NCBI RefSeq assembly: GCF_013395055.1
Contig: NZ_CP058349.1
Span: forward strand, 806,001 to 870,000
DNA: 64,000 bases
Origin: Pseudomonas sp. ABC1
GTDB lineage: Bacteria; Pseudomonadota; Gammaproteobacteria; Pseudomonadales; Pseudomonadaceae
Reading direction: 5' to 3'
Shown here: piece after piece, positions 46,218-54,403 of the stretch
Layout of the letters: each line of letters begins with the position of its first letter
How positions within the stretch are numbered: position 1 is the stretch's first letter
Made by a program: the position numbers and the translations under genes
Notes under the pieces: generated by a model
Databases searched by the model: none
Told to the model about the DNA's origin: nothing
Seen by the model: the letters and a program-made list of their open reading frames with translations, nothing else

Positions 46218-46691
46218 TTAGCGCCCGGCCAACACTTCGCGGAGGAAACCCGGTGCGATATAGCGCTCATAATGCGCCTCCGACAGCAGGAAGAACTCCC
46301 GGTCGATGGCATCGCGCAGGCGAGGCAATTCCCAGCCTCGGAACTCGGGCAAAAGGGCCACGCCGTAGGCCTCGGTCTGCTGGATCAGTCGCGCACCACG
46401 GGCAATCAACTGATAAGCCCAGCAATAAGGCGACTGCTCCGGCACGAAACGTACGCTGCGGCTTTCCAGCTGGCTGCGCAGCAGGGCGCTGTCGAACACT
46501 TCCAGCTTGGCCATCATCACCTGCACCAGCAGCACCTCCAGCCGGCGACAGACCGAACGCTTCTGCTCCTCGTCGTAGCCGTTCCAGTTCACCACCTCAT
46601 GATGGAAACGCTTGCAGCCGCGGCAGACCTGATCGCCATAGACCGTAGAGCAGAGACCGACACAAGGGGTTTTGATACGCGAGGAAGACAT
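46218..46691 (-). CDS. DUF1289 protein
   Basis: Protein of 157 residues. The N-terminal 50 residues are the cysteine-containing DUF1289 motif: TPCVGLCSTVYGDQVCRGCKRFHHEVVNW, with four conserved cysteines of metal-binding type. The C-terminal 100 residues are helical and specific to this longer form. The ATG at 46691 has no evident ribosome site; a TTG nine bases upstream is possible. It is convergent with the Usp gene. Function is unknown. Confidence 0.82.
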   Translation of the reverse strand: MSSSRIKTPCVGLCSTVYGDQVCRGCKRFHHEVVNWNGYDEEQKRSVCRRLEVLLVQVMMAKLEVFDSALLRSQLESRSVRFVPEQSPYCWAYQLIARGARLIQQTEAYGVALLPEFRGWELPRLRDAIDREFFLLSEAHYERYIAPGFLREVLAGR

Positions 46692-46848
46692 GGGGAGCAA
46701 ATGGCCGAAATGAGCGATGACGGCATCTTAGACTTTTGTCCTAGCAGGGTCACCCGACGCCTGTCGAAAGTAGTGCAAGCCAGGTGCCGCGCAGCCCAGG
46801 CAGCGATTCCCGACAGACGGTACAAAGCCTGGCCGAGCGCGTTGCGGC

Positions 46849-46877
46849 TTAACTTTATGGTCCCGATCCAGTAGAAT
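46849..46877 (+). promoter_or_regulatory. Probable acnB promoter
   Basis: TTAACT (46849-46854), 17 bp, TAGAAT (46872-46877). It lies 194 bp before the acnB GTG, so the leader would be long. The rest of the 46692-47071 gap contains no ORF I would call. Confidence 0.4.
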
Positions 46878-47071
46878 CGGCACGCCGTTTTCGGCACCAC
46901 TATCCTTGCGAAGCTGTTTTCAAAGCGTCACGGCACAGTTGAACCGGTCCAGAGCCGGGTGCGCGCTCCCTCCTCCGCCACCCGCTCTCATCGACCCGGC
47001 GTAAAACTTTGAAAGCAGCTTCCGGATGAGCGTCCCGTTACACCATGGGACCAATGATGAGGGTAAAAACT

Positions 47072-49681
47072 GTGCTTGAAGCCTATCGCAAACACGTAGA
47101 AGAGCGTGCCGCTCAGGGTATCGTGCCCCAGCCGCTGAACGCCGAACAAACCGCAGGCCTGGTCGAGCTGCTGAAGAATCCTCCAGCGGGCGAAGAAGCC
47201 TTCCTGCTCGACCTGCTCACCAACCGCGTGCCGCCAGGCGTGGACGAAGCCGCCTACGTCAAGGCCGGCCTCCTGTCCGCCATCGCCAAGGGCGAAGCGA
47301 CCTCCCCGCTGATCGACAAGAAGCACGCTGTCGAACTGCTCGGCACCATGCAGGGCGGCTACAACATCGCCACCCTGGTCGAACTGCTGGACAACGCCGA
47401 ACTGGCCGAAGTCGCAGGCGAGCAATTGAAGCACACCCTGCTGATGTTCGACGCGTTCCACGATGTCGCAGAGCGCGCCAAGGCCGGTAACGCGGTCGCC
47501 AAGGGCGTACTGCAATCCTGGGCCGAGGGCGAATGGTTCCAGAACCGTCCGGCCGTTGCCGAGAAAATCACCCTGACCGTGTTCAAGGTGACCGGCGAAA
47601 CCAACACCGATGACCTGTCGCCAGCACCTGATGCCTGGTCGCGCCCGGACATCCCGCTGCACGCCCTGGCCATGCTGAAGATGGCCCGCGACGGCATCGA
47701 GCCGGAAGTACCTGGCTCGGTCGGTCCGCTGAAGCAGATGGAAGCGCTGAAAGCCAAAGGCTTCCCTGTCGCCTACGTCGGTGACGTGGTCGGTACCGGT
47801 TCTTCGCGTAAATCCGCCACCAACTCCGTACTGTGGTTCTTCGGCGACGACATCCCGAACGTACCGAACAAGCGCGGCGGCGGCTTCTGCTTCGGCACCA
47901 AGATCGCCCCGATCTTCTACAACACCATGGAAGACGCCGGCGCCCTGCCGATCGAATTCGACTGCACCGACCTGGCCATGGGCGACGCCATCGACGTCTA
48001 CCCGTACAAAGGCGAAGTACGCCGTCATGGCAGCGACGAACTGGTCACCAGCTTCGAGTTGAAAACCGACGTCCTGCTGGACGAAGTCCGCGCTGGCGGC
48101 CGTATCCCGCTGATCGTCGGCCGTGGCCTGACCGAGAAAGCCCGCGCCGAACTGGGCCTCGGCCCAACCGATCTGTTCAAGAAGCCGGTTGCCCCCGCCG
48201 ACAGCGGCAAGGGCTTCAGCCTGGCGCAGAAGATGGTCGGTCGCGCCTGCGGTCTGCCGGAAGGCCAGGGCGTACGTCCCGGCACCTACTGCGAGCCGAA
48301 GATGACCACCGTCGGTTCCCAGGACACCACTGGCCCGATGACCCGCGACGAGCTGAAAGACCTGGCGTGCCTGGGCTTCTCCGCTGACCTGGTGATGCAG
48401 TCCTTCTGCCACACCGCGGCCTATCCGAAGCCGATCGACGTCAACACCCACCACACCCTGCCGGACTTCATCATGACCCGCGGCGGCGTGTCCCTGCGTC
48501 CGGGCGACGGCATCATCCACAGCTGGCTGAACCGCATGCTGCTGCCGGACACCGTCGGTACCGGTGGTGACTCCCACACCCGCTTCCCGATCGGCATCTC
48601 CTTCCCGGCCGGTTCGGGCCTGGTCGCCTTCGCCGCCGCCACCGGCGTCATGCCGCTGGACATGCCGGAGTCGGTACTGGTTCGCTTCAAGGGCAAGCTG
48701 AACCCCGGCATCACCTTGCGCGACCTGGTCCATGCGATCCCCTACTACGCGATCCAGCAGGGCCTGCTGACCGTCGAGAAGAAAGGCAAGAAGAACATCT
48801 TCTCCGGTCGCGTCCTGGAGATCGAAGGCCTCAACGACCTGACCGTCGAGCAAGCCTTCGAACTGTCCGACGCCTCGGCCGAGCGCTCCGCTGCTGGTTG
48901 CACCATCAAGCTGCCGGAAAAAGCCATCGCCGAGTACCTGCAATCCAACATCACCCTGCTGCGCTGGATGATCAGCGAAGGCTACGGTGACCCGCGTACC
49001 CTGGAGCGTCGTGCACGCGCCATGGAAGCCTGGATCGCCAACCCGCAACTGCTGGAAGGTGATGCGGACGCCGAATACGCCGCCGTCATCGAGATCGACC
49101 TGGCCGACGTCAAGGAGCCTGTGCTCTGCGCGCCGAACGACCCGGACGATGCCCGCCTGCTGTCCAGTGTCCAGGGCCAGAAGATCGACGAAGTCTTCAT
49201 CGGCTCCTGCATGACCAACATCGGCCACTTCCGCGCTGCCGGCAAGCTGCTGGAGAAGGTCAAGGGCGGTATTCCGACCCGTCTGTGGCTGGCTCCGCCA
49301 ACCAAGATGGACGCCCACCAGCTGACCGAAGAAGGCTACTACGGCATCTACGGCAAGGCTGGCGCGCGCATGGAAATGCCAGGCTGCTCGCTGTGCATGG
49401 GTAACCAGGCTCGCGTACAGACCGGCTCCACCGTGGTCTCCACCTCGACCCGTAACTTCCCGAACCGCCTGGGTGACGCGACCAACGTGTTCCTGGCTTC
49501 CGCCGAGCTGGCCGCCGTCGCTTCGATCATCGGCAAGCTGCCGACCGTCGAGGAGTACATGGAATACGCGAAGAACATCGACAGCATGGCTGCCGACATC
49601 TATCGCTACCTGTCCTTCGACCAGATCGCCGAGTTCCGCGAGTCCGCGGAGAAGGCCAAGATCCAGGTCGTCGAAGTCTGA
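47072..49681 (+). CDS. acnB: Aconitate hydratase B
   Basis: Main TCA-cycle aconitase, 869 residues, [4Fe-4S] enzyme isomerising citrate to isocitrate, also an mRNA-binding iron sensor when apo (family knowledge). The AcnB-type N-terminal HEAT-like domain is followed by the swivelling domain and the cluster domains; cluster cysteines lie in GSCMTNIG and PGCSLCMGNQ. The GTG at 47072 gives MLEAYRKHVEERAAQG and the usual length; an ATG 27 bases upstream is in frame. PrrF small RNA control under low iron is known for pseudomonads. Confidence 0.96.
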   Translation: MLEAYRKHVEERAAQGIVPQPLNAEQTAGLVELLKNPPAGEEAFLLDLLTNRVPPGVDEAAYVKAGLLSAIAKGEATSPLIDKKHAVELLGTMQGGYNIATLVELLDNAELAEVAGEQLKHTLLMFDAFHDVAERAKAGNAVAKGVLQSWAEGEWFQNRPAVAEKITLTVFKVTGETNTDDLSPAPDAWSRPDIPLHALAMLKMARDGIEPEVPGSVGPLKQMEALKAKGFPVAYVGDVVGTGSSRKSATNSVLWFFGDDIPNVPNKRGGGFCFGTKIAPIFYNTMEDAGALPIEFDCTDLAMGDAIDVYPYKGEVRRHGSDELVTSFELKTDVLLDEVRAGGRIPLIVGRGLTEKARAELGLGPTDLFKKPVAPADSGKGFSLAQKMVGRACGLPEGQGVRPGTYCEPKMTTVGSQDTTGPMTRDELKDLACLGFSADLVMQSFCHTAAYPKPIDVNTHHTLPDFIMTRGGVSLRPGDGIIHSWLNRMLLPDTVGTGGDSHTRFPIGISFPAGSGLVAFAAATGVMPLDMPESVLVRFKGKLNPGITLRDLVHAIPYYAIQQGLLTVEKKGKKNIFSGRVLEIEGLNDLTVEQAFELSDASAERSAAGCTIKLPEKAIAEYLQSNITLLRWMISEGYGDPRTLERRARAMEAWIANPQLLEGDADAEYAAVIEIDLADVKEPVLCAPNDPDDARLLSSVQGQKIDEVFIGSCMTNIGHFRAAGKLLEKVKGGIPTRLWLAPPTKMDAHQLTEEGYYGIYGKAGARMEMPGCSLCMGNQARVQTGSTVVSTSTRNFPNRLGDATNVFLASAELAAVASIIGKLPTVEEYMEYAKNIDSMAADIYRYLSFDQIAEFRESAEKAKIQVVEV

Positions 49682-49693
49682 TAACCCGGACGA

Positions 49694-49755
49694 CATGACA
49701 CCCTCCAGGGTGTCATGAGCTGAAAACAAACGCCCCGACTCGTTCGGGGCGTTTG
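49694..49755 (+). terminator. Double terminator of acnB
   Basis: CATGACACCCT-CC-AGGGTGTCATG (49694-49717) is followed by CAAACGCCCCGA / TCGGGGCGTTTG (49727-49755) with a 5-nt loop, then GCGTTC. Two consecutive perfect stems. The remaining bases to pepA contain no gene. Confidence 0.8.
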
Positions 49756-49894
49756 CGTTCATGGCTTCCGGCGCTCTGCGGCTGGGCATCGGCCCTCGGC
49801 AGCGGTAGGATACCGCCACACCGCCCGACTCACGGCCCCGGCAATGAACCGGACCCGCCCGTCGGCAGCCAATCGACCAGGGACACATCAGCCA

Positions 49895-51382
49895 ATGGAA
49901 TTCGTCGTCAAAAGCGCCAAAGCCACAACCCTGAAAACCGACATTCTGGTCCTGCCCGTCGCCGAAGGTGGCGTGCTAGGCAATACCGCACAGGAAATCG
50001 ACAGCCTCGCCAACGGCGCCCTCAAGGCGGCCCTCGCCCGTGGCGACCTGACCGGCAAGGCCGGCCAGACCCTGCTGTTGCAAGGCCTTGCCGGCCTCAA
50101 GGCCGACCGCGTACTGCTGCTGGGCACTGGCCAGGATAGCGAACGCAACATCCGCCAGTGGCGCAAGATCGCCTCGGCCCTGGTCGGCGCACTGAAGAAC
50201 CTCAATGGCGCCGATGCCGTACTGGCCTTCCAGGATGTACAGGTCAGCGGCCTGGACGCCTATGCCAGCGCCCGCCAGGTGGTGGAGATCCTCGCGGACG
50301 GCCAGTACGTCTTCGACCGCTTCAAGAGCAGCAAGGCCCCTGCCCGCAGCCTGAAGAGAATCACCCTGCTCGGCGAACGTGACGCCCAGGCTCAACTGAA
50401 GCGCGCCGCCCAGCATGGCCAGGCGATCGCCAACGGCATGGCACTGACCCGCGACCTCGGCAACCTGCCGCCCAACGTCTGCAACCCGGTCTACCTGGCC
50501 GAGCAGGCGCAGGCACTGGCCGAAGCGTACAAGAGCCTCAAGGTCGAGATCCTCGACGAGAAGAAACTGGCCAAGCTCGGTGCCGGCTCCTTCCTCGCCG
50601 TGGCCCAGGGCAGCGAGCAACCGCCGCGCCTGATCGTCCTGCAGTACAACGGCGGCAAGAAGAACGAGCGCCCCTACGCACTGGTCGGCAAGGGCATCAC
50701 CTTCGACACCGGCGGCATCAGCCTCAAGCCAGGGCTGAACATGGACGAAATGAAGTACGACATGGGCGGCGCCGCCAGCGTCTTCGGCACCTTCCGCGCC
50801 ATCCTCGAACTGCAACTGCCGATCAATGTGGTGGGCGTGCTGGCCTGTGCCGAGAACATGCCTAGCGGCGGCGCCACCCGCCCCGGCGACATCGTCACCA
50901 GCATGAGTGGCCAGACCATCGAAATCCTCAACACCGACGCCGAAGGGCGCCTGGTGCTGTGCGACGCACTGACCTACACCGAACGCTTCAAGCCGCGCGC
51001 GGTGATCGACATCGCCACCCTGACCGGCGCCTGCATCGTCGCCCTGGGCAGCAACACCTCGGGCCTGCTGGGCAACGACGACGAGTTGGTGCAGCAACTG
51101 CTGCAAGCCGGCAACCAGGCCTATGACCGCGCCTGGCAACTGCCACTGTTCGACGAGTACCAGGAGCAACTCGACAGCCCCTTCGCCGACATCGCCAACA
51201 TCGGCGGCCCGAAGGCCGGCACCATCACCGCCGCCTGCTTCCTCTCGCGCTTCACCAAGAACCTGTCCTGGGCGCACCTGGACATCGCCGGGACAGCCTG
51301 GATCAGTGGCGGCAAGGACAAGGGTGCCACCGGCCGTCCGGTTCCACTGCTGACCCAGTACCTGCTGGACCGGGCGGGCTGA
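49895..51382 (+). CDS. pepA: Leucyl aminopeptidase (M17)
   Basis: Di-zinc/manganese hexameric aminopeptidase of 495 residues; PepA also binds DNA in Xer recombination and, in P. aeruginosa, affects alginate genes. The catalytic domain carries VGKGITFDTGGISLKPG (metal lysine and aspartate) and the signature NTDAEGRLVL. The ATG at 49895 gives the length remembered for Pseudomonas PepA. It is followed by holC after 31 bp, the usual pair. Confidence 0.95.
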   Translation: MEFVVKSAKATTLKTDILVLPVAEGGVLGNTAQEIDSLANGALKAALARGDLTGKAGQTLLLQGLAGLKADRVLLLGTGQDSERNIRQWRKIASALVGALKNLNGADAVLAFQDVQVSGLDAYASARQVVEILADGQYVFDRFKSSKAPARSLKRITLLGERDAQAQLKRAAQHGQAIANGMALTRDLGNLPPNVCNPVYLAEQAQALAEAYKSLKVEILDEKKLAKLGAGSFLAVAQGSEQPPRLIVLQYNGGKKNERPYALVGKGITFDTGGISLKPGLNMDEMKYDMGGAASVFGTFRAILELQLPINVVGVLACAENMPSGGATRPGDIVTSMSGQTIEILNTDAEGRLVLCDALTYTERFKPRAVIDIATLTGACIVALGSNTSGLLGNDDELVQQLLQAGNQAYDRAWQLPLFDEYQEQLDSPFADIANIGGPKAGTITAACFLSRFTKNLSWAHLDIAGTAWISGGKDKGATGRPVPLLTQYLLDRAG

Positions 51383-51413
51383 GCATGCCGACAGGCCTTG
51401 GCAGGTCGCGCAG

Positions 51414-51833
51414 ATGACCCGCATCGACTTCTACGTACTGCCGGACAGTGATCCGGCAGGCCGTTTGCACGCGGCCTGCAAACTGGCGCTGAAAGGCTGG
51501 CAGCATGACATGCCGGTCTTTATCCGCTGCCAGGACGAACAGCAGTGCGAGACGCTGGACGACCTGCTGTGGCGCTTTCGCAGCGAGCGCTTCATCCCCC
51601 ACGACCTGCATCAGGACAACCCACGGACACCGGTCGCCATCGGGCTTGAACAGACACCCGAGCATCCCCAGGGCCTGTTGATCAACCTCGGCACGACCCT
51701 CTCGCCCCATGTCGACCAGTTCAGTCGCGTGATAGAGATCGTCAACCAGCAACCCGAACTGCTGGCCTGCTGTCGCGAGAATTTCCGCCATTACCGCCAA
51801 CGGGGCTATGCTCCACAACGACTCGACCTCTGA
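51414..51833 (+). CDS. holC: DNA polymerase III chi subunit
   Basis: Clamp-loader accessory subunit of 139 residues linking polymerase III to SSB. The N-terminal TRIDFYVLPD, central HDMPVFIRCQDEQQCETLDDLLW and FIPHDL match the chi family. Its TGA shares its last base with the next start (TGATG). Confidence 0.92.
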   Translation: MTRIDFYVLPDSDPAGRLHAACKLALKGWQHDMPVFIRCQDEQQCETLDDLLWRFRSERFIPHDLHQDNPRTPVAIGLEQTPEHPQGLLINLGTTLSPHVDQFSRVIEIVNQQPELLACCRENFRHYRQRGYAPQRLDL

Positions 51834-52225
51834 TGGACGGCAGTACACTGAAAACCCATATGCACACGAAGACCTCCCCCGCTCCTGCCCTGCTCGACGA
51901 TTTGGAATCCATCCGCGCCCTGCTTGGCGAACATATCGAGCCGCCACTGCTCACCCACACAGTGGAAAGCCCCCTGGATACCCCAGCGGCATCCCTCGCC
52001 GCGAATGACAGCCAGCCGGATGTCGCACCACAGGAAACGCGACCGTCATCGGCACGCACGGCTTTCCGCGACCTTGCGGAGCGTCATCTCGATCACGAGT
52101 TGCGTACCGCCGCCCAGTCGATCCTGCAGGATGTCATCGACGAATTTGCACCACAGATCGAAGCGGAACTGAAACGCCGCCTGGCGCCCACCATCGAACG
52201 CCTCGTCGCCCCCGCAAAAGCCTGA
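51833..52225 (+). CDS. Small helical protein following holC
   Basis: Protein of 130 residues, no recognised domain. The first 70 residues are disordered and Pro/Ser/Thr-rich; the last 55 are a charged helix pair (FRDLAERHLDHELRTAAQSI and EFAPQIEAELKRRLAPTIER). It overlaps holC by one base. In P. aeruginosa a hypothetical gene stands between holC and valS in the same place; here valS does not follow. Confidence 0.75.
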   Translation: MDGSTLKTHMHTKTSPAPALLDDLESIRALLGEHIEPPLLTHTVESPLDTPAASLAANDSQPDVAPQETRPSSARTAFRDLAERHLDHELRTAAQSILQDVIDEFAPQIEAELKRRLAPTIERLVAPAKA

Positions 52226-52404
52226 CCCGCCACCTGCCTGCAACGCGGCACCGTATCCACGGGCAGGCAGTCTCGCCCACACCCTGCCGTGGGAACACTC
52301 CGCAGTACCCGTCGAATCCAGCCCTCCTGCTGCACGAACACACTCGTTCCGCCCTCCGCGACACGACATTGCAAAGGCACTATCCGCCCCCTATGATTCA
52401 CGGC

Positions 52405-52427
52405 TGAGAATCAGACGCAATTGATTC
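52405..52427. promoter_or_regulatory. Fur box of the fecI-like gene
   Basis: TGAGAATCAGACGCA (52405-52419) matches 12 of 15 positions of TGAGAATCATTCTCA, and the inverted repeat GAATCA-N8-TGATTC spans 52408-52427. It lies 51-73 bp before the TTG at 52478 and would overlap the alternative start at 52421. Fur control is the norm for FecI-type genes. Confidence 0.55.
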
Positions 52428-52477
52428 GACTTGCCATCAATCATCTCGCCCAGCCCGTAAAGGCTCCGGAAGTCCCC

Positions 52478-53008
52478 TTGCAATCCAGTGTCGAAACCCT
52501 CTACGGCGACCACCACGCCTGGCTGCAAGGCTGGCTGCTGAGGCGCCTTGGCAACACCGCCGACGCCGCCGACCTGGCTCAGGACGCCTTTCTGCGCCTG
52601 CTCTGCAAACCCGCACCCCGGGGGTTTTCCACACCACTGGAAGCTCGCGCCTACCTGCGCTGCATGGCCAAGGGCATGTGCATCAACCTCTGGCATCGAC
52701 GCGAGATCGAACAGGCCTGGCTGGACACCCTGGCAGCACGCCCCGAAGCCTTCGCCCCCTCTGCCGAACGCCAGGCCATGGTGATCGAAGCACTGCATGA
52801 AATCGGCCGGATGCTGCTCGACCTGCCCCCCAAGGCGGCACGTGCATTCCTGCTGGCAGAAGCCTGCCAGATGACCGACCGGGAGGTCGCACAAGCCCTC
52901 GGTGTTTCCGATCGCATGGTGCGCAAGTACATCGCCCAGGCCATGCTTGCCTGCATGCGCCTGCATGCCCGCCAGACCCTGGATGAGATCAACCGGGAAC
53001 CGTTTTGA
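52478..53008 (+). CDS. FecI-type ECF sigma factor
   Basis: Iron-starvation ECF sigma factor of about 176 residues. Region 2 starts VETLYGDHHAWLQGWLLRRLG and contains ADLAQDAFLRLL; region 4 has DREVAQALGVSDRMVRKYIAQAM. The start is uncertain: TTG at 52478 with GGAAG five bases upstream is preferred, because the other candidate (TTG at 52421) overlaps the Fur-like operator. Its stop overlaps the TTG start of fecR (TTGA). Together with FecR and the STN-bearing receptor downstream it forms a cell-surface signalling set. Confidence 0.87.
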   Translation: MQSSVETLYGDHHAWLQGWLLRRLGNTADAADLAQDAFLRLLCKPAPRGFSTPLEARAYLRCMAKGMCINLWHRREIEQAWLDTLAARPEAFAPSAERQAMVIEALHEIGRMLLDLPPKAARAFLLAEACQMTDREVAQALGVSDRMVRKYIAQAMLACMRLHARQTLDEINREPF

Positions 53009-54009
53009 ACACACCTCGGGACCACCATCAAGAGCCCTCCAGCCAGGCCATGGAACAAGCAGCCGAATGGTATGCATTGCTGCGTGCTGGCCAGGCGGAT
53101 GCAAACCAGCACGCCGACTGGCAAGCCTGGCTGGCCCGCAGTGCGGAACACCGCCAGGCCTGGAGCTATGTCGAGGCCATCAGCCAACGCTTTCAGCCAT
53201 TGCAGGCCATCACGGACCCTCGGCATACAGCCAATGCGCTCTGGCGCGCCAACGAGCGGGTCGTCAGTCGCCGCCGCGTGCTCGGCGGGATCATCGTCCT
53301 GACCGGGGTCGGCACCCTTGGTCTGGCGGGCTGGCACCGTGACGACTGGCCGGATTTCGCACAAGGCTGGGGAGCCGACCAGCGCAGCGGCAATGGGGAA
53401 ATACGCAGCCTGCGCCTGGCCGATGGCAGCCAGGTCTGGCTGAACAGCGCCAGCGCCTTCGACCAGGAGCTGCGCCACGACCTGCGGCGCCTGCGCCTGC
53501 TGCGGGGCGAAATACTCATCGACACGGCCAGCGACCCACTACGCCCGTTCGTCGTGGACACGCCCCAAGGCCGGCTACGCGCCCTCGGCACTCGCTTCAG
53601 CGTACGCCGGGAAGGCCATTACACGCGGCTTTGCGTCTACCAGGGAGCGGTCGAAGTCCGCCCACTCGATGGCTCGTCCAAGGCCGTTATTCCAGCAGGA
53701 CGACAAGTGCTTTTCGACAGCCGAGGCCCAGGCGACAACGCTCCGGCCGATCCCGCCCGCGAGCTGTGGACGCAGGGCCTGCTGGTCGCTCGTGACATCC
53801 CCCTGCGCGAAGTCATCGAGCAGCTACGGCCTTTCCACAACGGCTACCTTGGCGTCGCCGACGAGGTCGCCGGTTTGCGCGTGTTCGGCAGCTTCCCGCT
53901 GAACGACAGCCGCACCGCCCTGGCCATGCTGGTCGATGCCCTGCCCCTGCGCCTGCACCAACCGTTGCCCTGGTGGAGCAGCCTGCAACCGGTCGCCGGA
54001 GAAGACTGA
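53005..54009 (+). CDS. FecR-type anti-sigma / signal relay protein
   Basis: Inner-membrane regulator of 334 residues controlling the sigma factor above. The N-terminal cytoplasmic DUF4880-type segment (QAAEWYALLRAGQADANQHADWQAWLA) is followed by a membrane helix (about 92-111) and the periplasmic FecR domain (RSLRLADGSQVWLNSASA, RLLRGEILIDTA). The C-terminal domain with REVIEQLRPFHNGYLGV contacts the receptor STN domain. The TTG start at 53005 overlaps the sigma stop; an ATG at 53050 is an alternative. Confidence 0.88.
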   Translation: MNTPRDHHQEPSSQAMEQAAEWYALLRAGQADANQHADWQAWLARSAEHRQAWSYVEAISQRFQPLQAITDPRHTANALWRANERVVSRRRVLGGIIVLTGVGTLGLAGWHRDDWPDFAQGWGADQRSGNGEIRSLRLADGSQVWLNSASAFDQELRHDLRRLRLLRGEILIDTASDPLRPFVVDTPQGRLRALGTRFSVRREGHYTRLCVYQGAVEVRPLDGSSKAVIPAGRQVLFDSRGPGDNAPADPARELWTQGLLVARDIPLREVIEQLRPFHNGYLGVADEVAGLRVFGSFPLNDSRTALAMLVDALPLRLHQPLPWWSSLQPVAGED

Positions 54010-54017
54010 TACGGGTG

Positions 54018-54055
54018 CGCAATTTTTTACGCCAGGATGGTTCCGCTTTTTCGCC
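54018..54055 (+). promoter_or_regulatory. Possible FecI-type promoter of the receptor
   Basis: AATTTTTTA followed by GGTTCCG and CTTTTTCG just after the fecR stop. I recall similar AT tracts before FecI-dependent receptor genes in pseudomonads, but no exact -35/-10 pair can be fixed. If real, its transcript runs through the MITE before the receptor. Confidence 0.35.
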
Positions 54056-54123
54056 TCTCGCTTGATTCAGTCAGTAGGGAAACGCCATGGCGCCTTCGAG
54101 AAGCGCCAGCGCATTTCCTCTTA

Positions 54124-54377
54124 GAACCTGTTCACGATCTCGCGAGCTAGAGCACTGCAAGGCGCAACAACCAACGGGAGTAACAGCCGTAGGCTGGCCC
54201 GAAGGGTGAGCGCTAGCGAATCAAACAGGCGAGGAAGCGGAGTTTACGAATTGTAAATGAGTATGACTCGCCTTGCTCGCCCCTTTGGGGCCGCACTGAA
54301 GTGCGTTAGCCGCAAGCGGCTTGCCGAGCCTGTTTTAACGCAGCTGGGCCGACGCGTAGCAGATCGTGGACAGGTTC
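54124..54377. mobile_element. MITE-like element, long form (254 bp)
   Basis: Reverse-oriented relative of the 140-bp element at 32043. The terminal repeats are GAACCTGTTCACGATCT and AGATCGTGGACAGGTTC (one mismatch). Removing 54164-54222 (59 bp) and 54271-54325 (55 bp) leaves exactly 140 bp that align end to end with the short form. The second extra block holds three small hairpins: GCCCC-TTT-GGGGC, GCACT-GA-AGTGC and GCCGC-AA-GCGGC. Flanking triplets are TTA and TCA, a decayed or absent duplication. It ends 26 bp before the receptor ATG and has no transposase. Confidence 0.85.
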
Positions 54378-54403
54378 TCACACTGACCAACAGAGGAACT
54401 TCC

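Noticed and set aside
46988..49888. 966-residue open frame opposite acnB
   Set aside because: Antisense shadow of a strongly biased housekeeping gene; no motifs or ribosome site.
54257..54403. N-terminal extension of the TonB receptor into the MITE
   Set aside because: The signal peptide starts at 54404 with a good ribosome site; the extension is encoded by MITE sequence and would hide the signal peptide.
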